Assembly (NCBI GenBank): GCA_008508345.1
Contig: QNGE01003085.1
Coordinates: 1-64,000 of the forward strand
DNA: 64,000 bases
Origin: Paragonimus westermani
Taxonomy: Eukaryota; Platyhelminthes; Trematoda; Plagiorchiida; Troglotrematidae
Reading direction: 5' to 3'
The notes below the pieces were generated by a model. That model was not told the DNA's origin, searched no databases, and saw only the letters and a program-made list of their open reading frames with translations. The first letter of the stretch is position 1. Every line of letters begins with the position of its first letter. A program made the position numbers and the translations under genes. Below, one piece after another: positions 38,481-50,357 of this stretch.

Positions 38481-38889
38481 GTTAACTCACGTAGCCACAC
38501 TTAGCCAACACTCTAAGGACGACATCCGTATCAAACCGACCTCAAAATGAAACGACCACATACTGTAAGCAGACCCCATCCAAAAATGTACTCTAGACAT
38601 CGTGTTGATTCTGTTCCAGTAGTTCGAGTCTCTGGCACGGACGAGTGGTCCTTCGTCAGACAAAAGTGGAGATTCCTAATGCCCTAGTTGTAAGAAAAGC
38701 GACGCTACACAAAACTGGAAAGTGTCAGATTTTGGCTTTCAAAGAAATGAGCCAAAGCCGCCAAACGACTCTGAAGATCAAAAGTTGTTCATCGTGACTA
38801 TCCGAGCGGCCTACCTCAGTTGATAAGTTGCAGAAAACAATTATGACCATCGACCCTAACCAAGAGACAATTACAGAATTTACTGCCAG

Positions 38890-39035
38890 ATGTCTGACAG
38901 AACTAATATTCCGGTACTTGAAAAATGTTCCGCTTTGGTCGCTTCAGAAGGGCCCATCAAAACGATGTTACACGATTGCTCTTGGTTTTTAACTGAAGAC
39001 TGTGGAAATCAAACTTCTGACACAATCAAATGCAG
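38890..39035 (+). CDS. Unknown + strand gene, exon
   Basis: It has an acceptor (TTTACTGCCAG) and a donor (GCAG|GTTCGA). It encodes MSDRTNIPVLEKCSALVAS, then PIKTMLHDCSWFLTEDCGN, then SDTIKC. It enters in phase 0 and leaves in phase 2; both neighbours match. Four Cys are spread along it, with no recognised fold. Confidence 0.6.
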
Positions 39036-39231
39036 GTTCGATAAAAGTAAGCATAAGCTCGTCTTCCGAATACCCTAGTGAGAATATGTCCTGTTTGCTG
39101 TTCAGTGGAAGTGTAACCCGGGTGGTCCTTTACATAGTGCCGGTGCTGGCACGGCTTCAGAAACGAAGTGATACGCTTGATTGAAGAGCTCAGTAGTAGA
39201 CGACTGATAACGGTTTCTGTTGCATCCACAG

Positions 39232-39296
39232 TAACGGACATCAACGAAGTGACTCTACTGGACTGCAAGCAAACTTAAATTCATTTCAACTTACCG
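39232..39296 (+). CDS. Unknown + strand gene, short exon
   Basis: This 65-nt exon has a good acceptor (TTTCTGTTGCATCCACAG) and donor (ACCG|GTGAAA). It enters in phase 2, matching the previous exon, and reads NGHQRSDSTGLQANLNSFQL. It leaves in phase 1. The next recognised exon (42957) starts in phase 0, so at least one exon between them is missing from this model. Confidence 0.5.
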
Positions 39297-41794
39297 GTGA
39301 AATTTTTTGTCAGTTCTTGTTCCGTGTGCTAGCGGGAACCAGTTTTGGACAGTAACGTTACAAAATGTCCAAGCTCCCTCGCGCATTACATGTAATCGGT
39401 CGATCAGCTTATTAGACCCATTTAAATATAACTGAAAACCTTTGAAATGTACTCTTCTCGCAAATATGTAAAGGTTCCAAGGTTATTTGGCTCTGCGGTT
39501 GAGTTGAAAATAGTCATCAAAACAAAATGTTTTGGTTTGAACTAAACCAAATTCAGTTTCCTAGTGATGAGTGCACTGCGGCGTTTGATAGATCCCCCCA
39601 AAGAGTGCAGAAAGGGCACCCCTATTAGCTGACTCCGATGGAAAAACTCACATAGGAAACAATTTTATTGATGCTTTTCTGACCGTCCTCAGTAGATTTT
39701 CAAAATTTTCTGTTCTATTGGGGATGTTCTTGTGCGAATTAGATACCAGCCTTCTGACTATAAAACTGAATGATCCGGGTTTAAGAGGACCATGACTGGG
39801 GGAGGAAAGCTGGTTTTCTAAGTTTGTGCAGGATGTGCAGTAATCAATCTGATCACAAAATTTTACGCTATAAAAAAGTGCTCTGTCTGATAACCACTGT
39901 AAGTGTAAAGCCTCGTTCATTTGTGTCGTTTATCCACTTACTTCATAAATTACTCAACGCGTTTACGATATCAGGATAGTTACCTCTTAGTTGTTGATAA
40001 AGAGAGCCTCCACAACTTGACACTTCAATATAGCAAGTTACCGAGGCGAAACTGCTATCGACTACTTGCAACTTCAGCTTTCAACGTGACAGTATATGTA
40101 TCCATATCAGACCCTTGCAACTATGACTCAGTCAGTTTACGGTGCTCGCCAGTGAACATGACTATCGCTGAACATTGGGTGTCTCACAGATTGAGTGCTG
40201 TTCACCTGCATGCAAAATCAGCGCCTTCTAACCCATAGTGGTTAAATCCGGCTTGCAACGAAAAGTGTAAACTTGTGTTCAAAAGATTGTGATCAGAGTG
40301 GATACTTTTTGGCATAGAAGCGAGGAGAGTTATCGCCACTTGTCTGCAACCTTTGAATAGGGAAGGGTAGTTTCCGAGGACTTTGAGACAATACCATCCA
40401 TGCTAGCCAGGGATACCGGCATACCTTGCAGAACTTGCCAAATTTCATAGGCATGTCGATGCGTCCCTGGTATTGCAGACGCACATACATCACACTGGGC
40501 TCGCTAGCTCGGCAAGAACACTACATACCCTACTCTGCAACGTGATGACAGTGGCCAAGTAGAACTGAACAAACTGAAACAGGCAGCCTTTACGAATCAG
40601 ACTACTGGTTAAGCTCAAAGCGAACGCTCAAGCAAGACTGCCGGGCTTAATGGACCAAACAAATCAGATTAGCACGAGACGGGTTGTTGTTAGTGAAGTT
40701 AGCTGTGACAGTCCTTGTGAACCAGTCGTTCAGTAATATTGTTTGCCTTACACAGAGTATAATCGATTTAGCACACGTAAAAATTCACTCGCAATCGTGT
40801 AAACAATGCCAAGGTTGACTTTTTTTCCCAAATAATGTCACTCTGTCTGTCTCGTTGTTTTTGATCGACAGACTAGAGGTTATTGGCGCGAAAGTTGCTT
40901 ATAACAAAAGAAAATGATAACGCCAACAAAACGATAAATGTATAAAAAACACGCAAATGGCAGTGTACCAGATAAAAGCGAATAACAAAATCTGTATAAC
41001 GGAATGTTAGGACTTATCAAAATCCTGGTAGCGCAGCAGAAATGTCTGACAATTATGAATCACCATTTGTTACAGTGAGAGCTTGCGGGACATGACAGAC
41101 GAATGTGTTGATGTGAGAGTGGTCCTTGGCTTGTAATTTGTTTGTTGGATGAAGCTGTACAAGTCGTGGAGTCGAAGATACTTGCTGTAGGACTGCGTAT
41201 TTTTTAGTTTGTGTGGCGGCTTCAAAGCAGGATGTGTTGTTCAACATACTGTGCAGTAGTGAATAGTGATGCGCCACTTAAAGGTGTGTGACAAAAACCA
41301 AACAGTTGTGGCACTGTTCGTGCCAAACCGTAAAAGGGGTAGTGTTGGTAGCACCGACACCAATGATGCTGACGGGATTGGAACTGATTGTGGTGTCGAG
41401 CGCCCCTTGCCAGGCGCTTCTTCGAGCGATCCCTGTCAGGCGTTACGATGGACGGTCCCAGTCAGCGTTGTACTGGACCTTGAACTGGACTCTACTGCAC
41501 GTTGGTTGAATAAATATGGCTCCTTTATGGTTGACCTCGGCCTTTGAAATGTGGGTCAAAGGGGTCTCCGTGTTGAGACACGTCACATGGTGTATACGAC
41601 GTTAGAGAGGTAGTTCACCTGATTACGCGCATGATAGGTCCAATAGGGTAATTAGGGTATGCGCGCAGACGAACACATTGGAGGTGTGATGAGGGATTTA
41701 TCATGATGTTCCCGTTGACCGACCAGCGTCCTAACAATTTCAAATGAGGTAACTCGAACCCCTATAAGGTCAGCAATTCGTCACTAAATGGGTA

Positions 41795-42040
41795 CAAAAG
41801 TCCGTGTTACCGGAGGATGGTAATGTTTCTGAGACGCATAAACAGCCAGTTTCCTCAGTCGCTAGACACGCCCTGACCACCGGTCATGCTACCGATCCAC
41901 CTTGTGCATTCAAAATCCTGTTGCGCCATTCCAACCCGAGATTCTTACGGTTTGCTGAACCAGTTGCAATCAATCGACTCAAACCAGTTCTCTGTGTTCA
42001 GAAACAACTGTTTGTGAACCTGACCCTTTCCTGGACTTAA
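41795..42040 (+). mobile_element. Penelope-like element C-terminal fragment
   Basis: The + strand reads SSVARHALTTGHATDPPCAF, then NPRFLRFAEPVAINRLKP, then LCVQKQLFVNL, and ends at a stop. This is the C-terminus of Penelope-like polymerases after the GIY-YIG endonuclease (typically a TGH motif, then R-L-L-R-x-A-E-A-V-A-I). RT and the catalytic part of GIY-YIG are missing immediately upstream. Confidence 0.7.
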
Positions 42041-42084
42041 TGTCTTATCTTAATTCGCTTATTGATTATCCACCCCTCAAATCG

Positions 42085-42235
42085 ATTGTTTTTAAAAAAA
42101 GCCCACCCATGTTATTGTAAGTTTGGTACTGACCAGTCAATACGAAATGCTTGCATCTACCAGTTTTCATGTTCTATCTGCTTTGTTCAAACTGCGCGAG
42201 AGAACCAAATGTTTCAAATTACTAAGTTGAAATGT
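42085..42235 (+). mobile_element. Possible Penelope-like GIY-YIG start
   Basis: The + strand reads SIRNACIYQFSCSICFVQTA, resembling the C-x-Y-x-F-x-C-x-C entry of Penelope-like GIY-YIG domains. The following residues have decayed. It lies downstream of a C-terminal fragment, the reverse of the order within one element, so it would belong to a second copy. Confidence 0.35.
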
Positions 42236-42956
42236 TTGAAGTGAATTGGCGCTTTTGGCGATCGATTTGCTCTTTGATATGCGTAGATGAAACGACATTT
42301 TGCGTCGAACTGTTTCCATAACTAGCAAGTATTATTGCAACAGGACTCATGATCCATTCAATTACTGTCTTACTGAGAACCCTAGCGAAAACCGTAAGAA
42401 GTCCGTCCAACTGTGTGGTTCGAGTTTTCACACCGTCAGTTTGAAGTTAGCTATCAGGAATTCAACATATTCCATAAAAGTGATCACGCCGGCATACAGA
42501 ACGAACCTTGGATACGACCGGGATAGCAGAATTGCTCAAAGTTCCTGATCGTTGACGGTCGATGGGTCTACTTTGCATGAAAAGAGTGGAAGACATTTTA
42601 CGCTAAAGCGCTGAAGTAGAACGTAATTTCATCGCAAAGAGGCTCAGAAACCTTTTTAATTACTGCCGAGGTAAAGAAGGTATTGGAAATTGCGTCAACA
42701 TTTAGTTCATATTCAAAGCAACCTACAATATTAAAGGCGCTTGAATACACAATCGTCCGTCTATTCCGTGACACTGTTGCCATTAACATGTCATTCGTAG
42801 CAGCAATCCGGCTATACTTTGGAACACCACAAAACAGCCAGGTAGCACGTTTGGCAGGTTCCAGTGAACCTTTTGTATATTTGTTATCCATTTTTTTCCC
42901 CACGATTTGCTAGCCTCAGTAGTCTTGTTGGTCTCATAAGACTGATTTTTCTGTAG

Positions 42957-43227
42957 GGTTCCATGGATTCGTTAGCTAGCATGAATTGTGAAAACACCTT
43001 CAACATTGACGTTTGTGGACCATGCTCAAAAGCTACAAGGTCTTGCAGCAATGGTATGACCTGTGACTTATGTCACTACCGGGTCCCTTGCAAGTGCGAT
43101 CCCGAGTTTCCAGTAGCCTTGCATTTAAAGTCTCGAAGCTTACACAAACCAACCCTCAGTTACCACTGCGTGACTTGTCGATTAAACATTCATAGGAACT
43201 CATGGTACACACGAAACAAACAACCCA
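42957..43227 (+). CDS. Unknown + strand gene, Cys-rich exon
   Basis: The acceptor is GATTTTTCTGTAG and the proposed donor is CCA|GTGAGC. It starts in phase 0 with GSMDSLASMNCEN and leaves in phase 1. About 90 residues hold eleven Cys, many in C-x2-C pairs: CGPC, CDLC followed by PCKC, and YHCVTCRLNIHR. The spacing suggests metal binding, but it does not match a zinc-finger family I can name. The exit phase equals the entry phase of the exon at 48790, across a 5.6-kb intron holding a LINE. Confidence 0.6.
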
Positions 43228-43830
43228 GTGAGCTTCTCACACCATGCACCCTTAAGATCGCCAGTTCCAGCTGACTTTATTCTGGTCACACTCATCCGAA
43301 GCCTTCTGCCTCCCTTAATTGCCGGTAGGTTGGTCTTGACAGAACACACTGAGCGAGAACGGAGAAACCATAGTGGGACCGTGTCTTAGCGACGCGGTGC
43401 TTTCCAGTCGTGTCTCACCACCAGTCAGGAAAGCGTCGTGTGTGTAGTCGAATAGCCAGAGTCATACAATCATTCTTCAGCACAAAAAAACAAGGCACAA
43501 GCGCACCCAGAAGCGGTTCCGGCTTGACAACAAAATCGTACCTTCCTTAAGCTACCGAACGACATATTGTTGCCTCAAAGGTTCCAACTACGAACACATG
43601 TGCACTTTGGTTATGAAAAGCGTAAAGGAGTTGAAAAGTACAGGTACGCTCATAAATGCGCCATCAATCAGTGGAAGTTTATTCAAGCCAAACTAGACCT
43701 GAAAGTAAACAAACATGGAGTATGGTATATACAACGCCTCCTGCTCCTAGCACACTCGAGCTCTATATCAGTCCGTTGACTGCTGCGAAACACCGTCCTC
43801 ATAACAAAGATGGTACACATTGCAACACAG

Positions 43831-43945
43831 TTTTCCACGAGACCTTCGACTCCACGCTGATAGACTAAAATTTGGACCTGGGACGTCTGTTGCTGGTATA
43901 ACTCTTAGTACTCCAAGTGTGGTTATGACAACAAGGACTTCGAAG
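43831..43945 (+). CDS. Doubtful alternative exon
   Basis: Bounded by an acceptor (CAACACAG) and a good donor (AAG|GTAACC). It encodes KFGPGTSVAGITLSTPSVV, then MTTRTSK. Its phases (2 in, 0 out) do not fit the exons at 43227 and 48790, so it would need partners not found. It may be an alternative exon or chance. Confidence 0.25.
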
Positions 43946-44149
43946 GTAACCAATGACCTCTCACCTCCTGCACAGTCAAAAAACCTTACGCAGTCGGAGC
44001 CGAAGAGATCGGTCTGGTTCAGGATGTTCAGGGTGACGATTCACACTGTCTCAGAAAAATGTACACAGTTACTTATATCCAGTTGACGGTATGTGTTAAC
44101 TGATGCTCGTTCTATAAAGAGTAAAAGAATTGTGACGACTTGTGGACTC

Positions 44150-46660
44150 GCAGAAGTCTGGGGTAATCAGTGTGGTAAAGACATGGCTACCACCTGATAG
44201 AAATAGATATCCTGGTTACTCCATCTTTCATAACGATCGATTGGTCGAAAAGAAGGAGGCGTAGCAATCTATATCAGCACTGAATTACACATAGTCCCAA
44301 ATAAAGATCCTGTCCTACTGCTATCCTACAAGTCCTCGTAAAAGTGTTAGTACATCTCAGTCGTCACGCGTCATCATCAGCGTCGTTTATTGTAACCCCG
44401 TTCGTTGTTTTGGAATGAGATGAAATAATGCAGATTGCCATTCGAGGGGATTACAAAATACGAGGATGTCGTGTTACCAGTGAGCTAACCTCCGGTACTC
44501 TGATCACTGAGCTCGACAATCCTATGCATAAAGTGGGGCTCACGAAGCATGTCAGTCAACCCACAAGGTGGGGAGAAGTCCATGAACCTTCCCGACCAGA
44601 AATAATGTATCAAAATAGCCGTCGACAAAAGCACGGTGTTCATTGTCGAACTCGTGCGTCCCCACACCACGTTCGACCTGGCGTTTATAAACCGGAATTC
44701 CAGTCCGCGACACATCGGCGGTTTAGATCCACAAGTTGTGTGCACTTCCGTCTTGTTCGTACATGTCACTGACGCCTTCTGTCGTGACTTCTCTGCCTGT
44801 CATTCCTCGCCCGTTGGTCCGATTTCGTTGTACGATGCCTCGTCCGGTCACCCATGTCCGCAAACCACTGCAGAGATATTCAACCGACTGTTGAAATAAC
44901 TGCGCCTCCGATTTGGTCCCCATTACCATAGTGTTAACTAATGAAGTGAGTTGTGCTCCACTGACACAAGCAATCACGCCACAGTCAGTTTTCTGTCCAG
45001 TGTGTGATGTCACTGGCACTTGCCCTACACTGCAGAATTTATGAAACTTCAGACGAATCGATTTCTAAAAGATGCGGATCACCTATCTCGAACTATCTGG
45101 CTATCATGTGGCGGGCGTAGCACAGTTGCTGGGTATATAAACCACATTGTTTCACACCTGAACACCGCGATAGCTAGTTTCTTTCCACTCTACTCTTCAC
45201 GCCCCGACTACAAGTCGTTCTTGCTTAACCCCTTAGCCAATCGTTTAATTAAAGAGAAGCCAGCCTTGTAGAAAGCGTTTTTTTGAAGGTGATAGTGTCT
45301 CATACCTGACCTACAAGTCTTATTGTAAGTAGTGTACATCAACCGTACGCAACGATCACAGGGATGACCAGTCACCACCTACAAAATTCATCTGACTGTT
45401 GTAAAAGGTCGTTGGGACACATAGCTTCCCTGACCAAGCTAAAAGCTGATATATCATCTCTCACTGTTCCTTCAGGACTCTGCTTCTAATCCTGAGAAGA
45501 CAGGTCCTCAATATGCGTCTGACTCCAACAACACTGGCATAACAGAACTATGCATCATGACTTTCAATCCTAATCGTCCTCTGGACTCGTCCAATCGACT
45601 TTCTAGACTACCCCTATTACGCGTTAATAAGTTACCGAGGATTGGCGAAATATCCGCAACTAAGCAAGAAGAATGTGCAGATAAGCTGGCGGGACTGCCT
45701 GCCCCCTTGTTCTGAAAATCATATACAACTGGTAGTACTTCAGCATTTTGAAAGCATTATTTCGGTCCTCCCATCTGCATTGGAAGATAGAACAAACTAC
45801 AGTTACTTCTGACCGATTGTTCCACTACGAAGTATGTCAAAAGTAATGGACAGCACGTTGGACAATTTCGTAATGGCTCACTTAAGTATTGAGTAACTCT
45901 TGGTACTGCAGCAGCGCGGTTTTAGAAAATGTCGCTCGTGCACGAATAACCTACTGGTTGTAGCTGACCTGTGGACAAAAGCTATCGAAGAGCGCTTCTC
46001 AGTGGACGCTGTGTTCATAGATTTCATGAAAGGTTCGGATAAAGTCGACCACAGTATCGTGTTTGACAATGTTGATAGGCTAGATTTATGTGATGAGAGT
46101 TGTATGTGGCTCAAACAATACCCATCCTTTCACATATACTCAGTTAAAGTCAATGACGAGCTGTCTAGATCATTCAGCACCACAACTGGTATGTCACAAG
46201 ACTCCTTGCTGAGCCTATTGTCACTCCTAACTTATATCAACGACCGTCCAGCTGTCAGTAAATCTCCAACGGTACAAAGCTTCGACGCGTTTTACTCAAC
46301 GCCGGAGACATAAAAGACCTTTAAAGAGACAGATTCTATGCATTAATGAAGCCAGGGCTACTTCCTTTGGTCTACAGGCGTTTGTGATATCACCTTATAT
46401 TGACACAAGATTGTATGTTTCCGGATCACCTTACCAAAACTTTCCATCATAACTGATAAAATGAATTCCAGAAGCAACAATTACAAAAATCCTATACCAC
46501 GCAGTAGCCTTCTATATAGACGACCTAATTTTGCATGCCCCCTTCGAGTGGGTTTGACAAGGAATGCACAACCAGCGACAACTGTTCTGGAAACATCAGT
46601 CGACACGTTCAGGACGCAGCTAGACGATTGATTTAGTCCAGGATGGCCACTAGCAGTCGA
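44150..46660 (+). mobile_element. Decayed CR1/Jockey-like LINE
   Basis: On the + strand, across several frames. Endonuclease remnants come first: YPGYSIFHNDRLVEKKEGGV near 44215-44275, then LTKHVSQPTRWGEVHEPSRP near 44540-44600. A linker reads QEECADKLAGLPA near 45665. RT runs from about 45905: QQRGFRKCRSCTNNLLVVAD, then VDAVFIDFMKGSDKVDHS, then TGMSQDSLLSLLSLLTYIND. The FxDD box region is missing or decayed, since the frame closes at 46313. The C-terminus near 46600 resembles SVDTFRTQLDD, followed by a pyrimidine-rich 3' tail (46680-46745). It is inactive and lies in the intron before exon 48790, in the same orientation as the host gene. Confidence 0.75.
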
Positions 46661-48789
46661 GCATATTTAGCCCCATGTCCTTTCATTATTGTCATCTCTT
46701 CTTTCTCTCCTCTTCTCATTCTCTTCTCTTATTTCTTCCCTTCATTGTAGTATAGTCCCCCAGTTCTTATTAGTTTAGTGAGCCAGTCAATATGCTGGGT
46801 GATGTCGTGACTACCACTGAGAATTCTGAGATTTTGATCTCAAACTGATTAACGATTACGGGAGGTTCAAATGATATGCTTCGGTCACGCGTAATGTGAA
46901 ATTCATCGGGCGATGGTAAACTTTCTATCCTGGCACTCGTGAGTGCTGTGGTTCAAGTGCCGAGAAGAACTAAGAGATATGGTACCGATAAGTTCCAACA
47001 AGTGAGTCAACTGGGAGTGCTTATGTGAACTCGAGGGTTTTAGTCAAGTGTGACTGATGTTCAGTCAGTAATAAGGAAATTGTTCAAAAATATTAAGTCA
47101 CCAGTGAAGTTTAGACTCAGGAAAGTTTGTAAGCTTATATTTATGAACTTTCGGCAGCTCAAATATGGCTCGCAATGTATGGAAAGGGGGTTATACACTC
47201 TTCGACAAGTACTGAGCAGTGTCCACTCCGCACAGATCATACATGAATATTTGACATCATTGAACAAAAGCGATTATCAAGATTTTCCTTAACGTCAGCT
47301 AGACAGCTTCGGCCCGACCCAACAAAGCACAACTCTCACTGGGATACTCGCGCTTCGACGTACGCGCACTCGCTTTCTGACACTGGAGACCTACTGTTTT
47401 GGGTTAGGAACGTGGGTAACGCAAGGGTTGTTCGTTCAGAAAATCGATGCAAGAGGTGTGTCAATACCACGTCGAACACGAACACATTTGTACATAGCGG
47501 TAATCTCAGAAGGCCACAGCTGACAGTTTTAGGTCCACGCATGTAAAACATCACTTACTGCTGGAGTGCATGCAAATGTTCCTCGTATTGTCCCCTTGGT
47601 TACCACAATACCTAACTAAGTGCTACGTCTGACTACGTACGAATACCGTAGTGTGATCGTTCATCCTCATTACACTACGTGACCTTTGCTAAATACATTT
47701 CATCAGGTGATCAATCTTCCGAATCTTTCGTGCTTGTCACATACGTCTGACTGGGCACCATATTCCGAGTACGGCACACAGTTGGAAATAAATGCTCATT
47801 CGGTCCCAATCCATTCCTATAAAGGTTTTGTTTTAAATGTGAACTGACAGCTCTATATCGGTCTTTCCTAGCATCATCATTTGAACTATCGAACATTGCA
47901 GACGAACATTACTGACTGAAAACATTCATTTAGCAAATACTTGCGGCTGTAAAAAGTGGCAGTCTGATCGAGAGAAAGCAACCCACTCCTTTCAGTCAGC
48001 CAGGTAGCTGCCCACAGAGACGGGATAACCGCCACACCACATTGTGGAATAAACCGTGTCATCGTCGGTTCTCGCTTACCGTAAGTTTATACCCATCCAC
48101 TCTGCCACATAACGCCCTACTGACAAATAGCCACTAACCAGTTTCTTTCGTTACACTCCGATCGATCACCAAACTTTGATCTTTGAAAGTCAGTAGGTTG
48201 AGCTCGATGGATATATGATAGGTCAGGTAAAATATTGGATAAACAATATTTAGTCAATCAACACAGAGAAGTCAACTAAAACAAAAACTTGCTTCATTCA
48301 CTCCAGTTGAGTGCGTATTCGTCCAGTGCAACGACCTGCCTTGCTACCTTGCTCTTTCCATGTCTTTCGAACCAACCAGGCATTATTTATTGATCTTGTC
48401 TATTTCTCTGTCCAGTAGTATGTATTAGTTTCCAGTAGGTAGATCGAATGCACGATTGTGTCAAGCAAATGTTCGTTGTTTAACTTGGTGCAATCGCTAT
48501 CTAAATGATGCGTTTTTCCCGAAGTTTGATTCCTTTTATCAGTGCACGAAGAAATTTCTTAAAGCCTACTCTCAAATCAATACACCTTGCCTGCTTTCAG
48601 TCTAGGCAAATATAAGAAACAGAACACAGGATTTACAAAATCGCTTAGAATCTTAAACGTTAGTCGACGTTTTTTCCCGATCAACCCTCAAGTGTTTAAA
48701 TTAGTTGCATGAAGAATTACACATAGTGAACATTCTCCGTAATGCGTAATTCATAAGATTAATCAGGTTACTTCGTTGAATTATTTCAG
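46661..48789. other. Rest of intron; no exon seen
   Basis: It starts with the pyrimidine-rich tract of the LINE tail (46680-46745). A + strand frame at 47050-47292 is open for 80 codons but has no flanking splice sites or known domain. Confidence 0.45.
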
Positions 48790-49213
48790 TTACTCCAACA
48801 CTTAGCCACTTCTATCCACAACCACTGAGCACCTCTTCTGGAAGTCCCGAAACCCCTGTCACATCAGACAATCAACAGCTGCGACCTATATTGACCAATG
48901 AACACCACCCAGATTACAGTTTCAGTGACGAGGAAACCTCCGTGGCCACCACAACTGCCGGACTCGGCTCACTGATCGATTTTCCTGTCCGTACGAGACC
49001 AGTAGGACAGAATCCAAATGCCCGTGATGTCACACCTATCCCGGACTTCTGGTATTCTAGTCGAACTGAAATAGATGATAAACTAGAACCTTACACACTA
49101 CAGGGTCAACCACACAGGAATCGAGATGCTTCTGGACACTGGGCCTCAGACTACAAGAGTGACCGAGCAACTGATGCAGCCAAGCCGTGTTCAGTAAACG
49201 GTGCAGCTGTACG
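48790..49213 (+). CDS. Unknown + strand gene, penultimate exon
   Basis: A 424-nt exon with an acceptor (GAATTATTTCAG) and a consensus donor (GTAAGT). It enters in phase 1 and leaves in phase 2. It encodes about 140 polar residues, including SHFYPQPLSTSSGSPETPV, then HHPDYSFSDEETSVATTTAG, then GSLIDFPVRTRPVGQN, and ends VNGAAVR. It appears disordered and acidic in the middle. The exit phase matches the last exon exactly. It is one of the strongest exons in the window. Confidence 0.8.
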
Positions 49214-49916
49214 GTAAGTTTATTTAGAGTTTTGTTCAAGCTTTCATTGTCAATCTGGCTAGACCACGGGTAATTAAGAGTAACGGTGATTCTTTAATAC
49301 GAATGAGAGGTAATTCTTTCTGGTAGAATAGTTACAGTTGATGGCAAGTTGCAGAGTTCCCCTGAATAACCATTTTGTTTTATGAACGTTCATCTTCACT
49401 GTAACCGTTTCGCAAAATCGTCGAAAACCCAGACAATATGATATTATACCACTTTCGCAAACAACCCACAACTATGGTTAACTTCTGTTTCTGAAGAACA
49501 AAACGCCCCTCTCGTTAAAAATGTAGCCCTATATATATTTGACTAAGACTATCGGCTAGTGCTTCAGTGATGCCCTAAGCAACGTTTGCCGTGGCTGTGA
49601 AATGATTTCCATGTGTAACTAATTTATTGTTTTGAGAGCTCTATATCAGTGGGAACCATTTTTCAGTAGTATGCAGGTGGACTGCTGATATTTACATGGA
49701 TATTCTCATTTGAAGGAAAAATCTCACTGCAATGCATGTAAACCTACAAAATGGCAAAGCGACGTTCACTAGGCTTGTAGCAATGCATTCAGGAAGAAAA
49801 GTGGCGAAAATTACTTTTGAGAAGACTGTTACTTCTAATACCATATTGTTACACCAAATATTTGTGCTCCGAAAACCTAATTATGACAAAACGCCCGTGT
49901 CGTTTTTCGGTAACAG

Positions 49917-50151
49917 GTACTCAAATTCGCAATCCGAGCCCAATTTGGCAGCTATGGTTTCTTACATACCAAAAACAGCTGTGCAACGTCATGACTCATC
50001 ATCAACGGACAGGCTTGTAAACGAAAACACATACGGTGCTGACGATTCCATACAGTCTTCTGTTCAAGACACCATGTTGGACTTGCTTTACGATTCAACT
50101 CTGAATTGTTATTACGATCCGAACACGGGAGCGTATTACGAATTGAACTGA
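49917..50151 (+). CDS. Unknown + strand gene, last exon (Tyr-rich, OCRE-like C-terminus)
   Basis: The acceptor is CGTTTTTCGGTAACAG. One base completes the split Arg codon, then come 77 codons to TGA at 50149-50151. The product reads YSNSQSEPNLAAMVSYIPK, then a Ser/Asp-rich stretch, and ends MLDLLYDSTLNCYYDPNTGA followed by YYELN. The last 20 residues repeat an aromatic pattern (YD, YYDP, YYEL) like the Tyr-rich repeats of OCRE domains in RNA-processing proteins, but they are too short to be a full domain. An AATAAA lies 201 bp after the stop. The frame is open upstream to 49732, but the splice phase favours this start. Function is not known. Confidence 0.8.
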
Positions 50152-50351
50152 GAATCGGCGCTTCTTAAAAAGTTGGCCAATGAAAACTAATCCGAAGTTG
50201 TCCACCGCGTGCAATCAGTAAAGCTCTTTGTGCACTCTAGTCACTCTACACACATCTGCAGGCTCGAAATTTGCCGACCAGAATGTACACTTTTAATCTC
50301 ACAAAACTGCTGTAGATTTGGTCAGTATTCTTCGTTTCTCCATTGGCTTTA

Positions 50352-50357
50352 AATAAA
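50352..50357 (+). terminator. Polyadenylation signal AATAAA of the + strand gene
   Basis: The first canonical AATAAA after the stop codon at 50151, giving a 3' UTR of roughly 220 nt. Confidence 0.6.

Larger units (their letters stand above)
39297..42956. other. Intron with Penelope-like fragments
   Basis: It contains two Penelope-like C-terminal fragments (41795-42040 and 42085-42235). A linking exon (phase 1 in, phase 0 out) is expected from the flanking phases but was not identified. Open frames at 39921-40238 and 42300-42548 are possible hosts but lack fitting splice sites. Confidence 0.4.

Noticed and set aside
38630..38665. Hairpin gacga...tcgtc as a possible ribozyme or terminator
   Set aside because: A 5-bp stem is common by chance, and no catalytic core accompanies it.
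39921..40238. 105-codon + strand frame as the missing exon between 39296 and 42957
   Set aside because: Internal acceptor and donor candidates give lengths that do not satisfy phase 1 in, phase 0 out.
44485..44769. - strand open frame of 94 codons
   Set aside because: Shadow of the CR1/Jockey-like endonuclease on the + strand.
47050..47292. 80-codon + strand frame
   Set aside because: No domain and no flanking splice signals.
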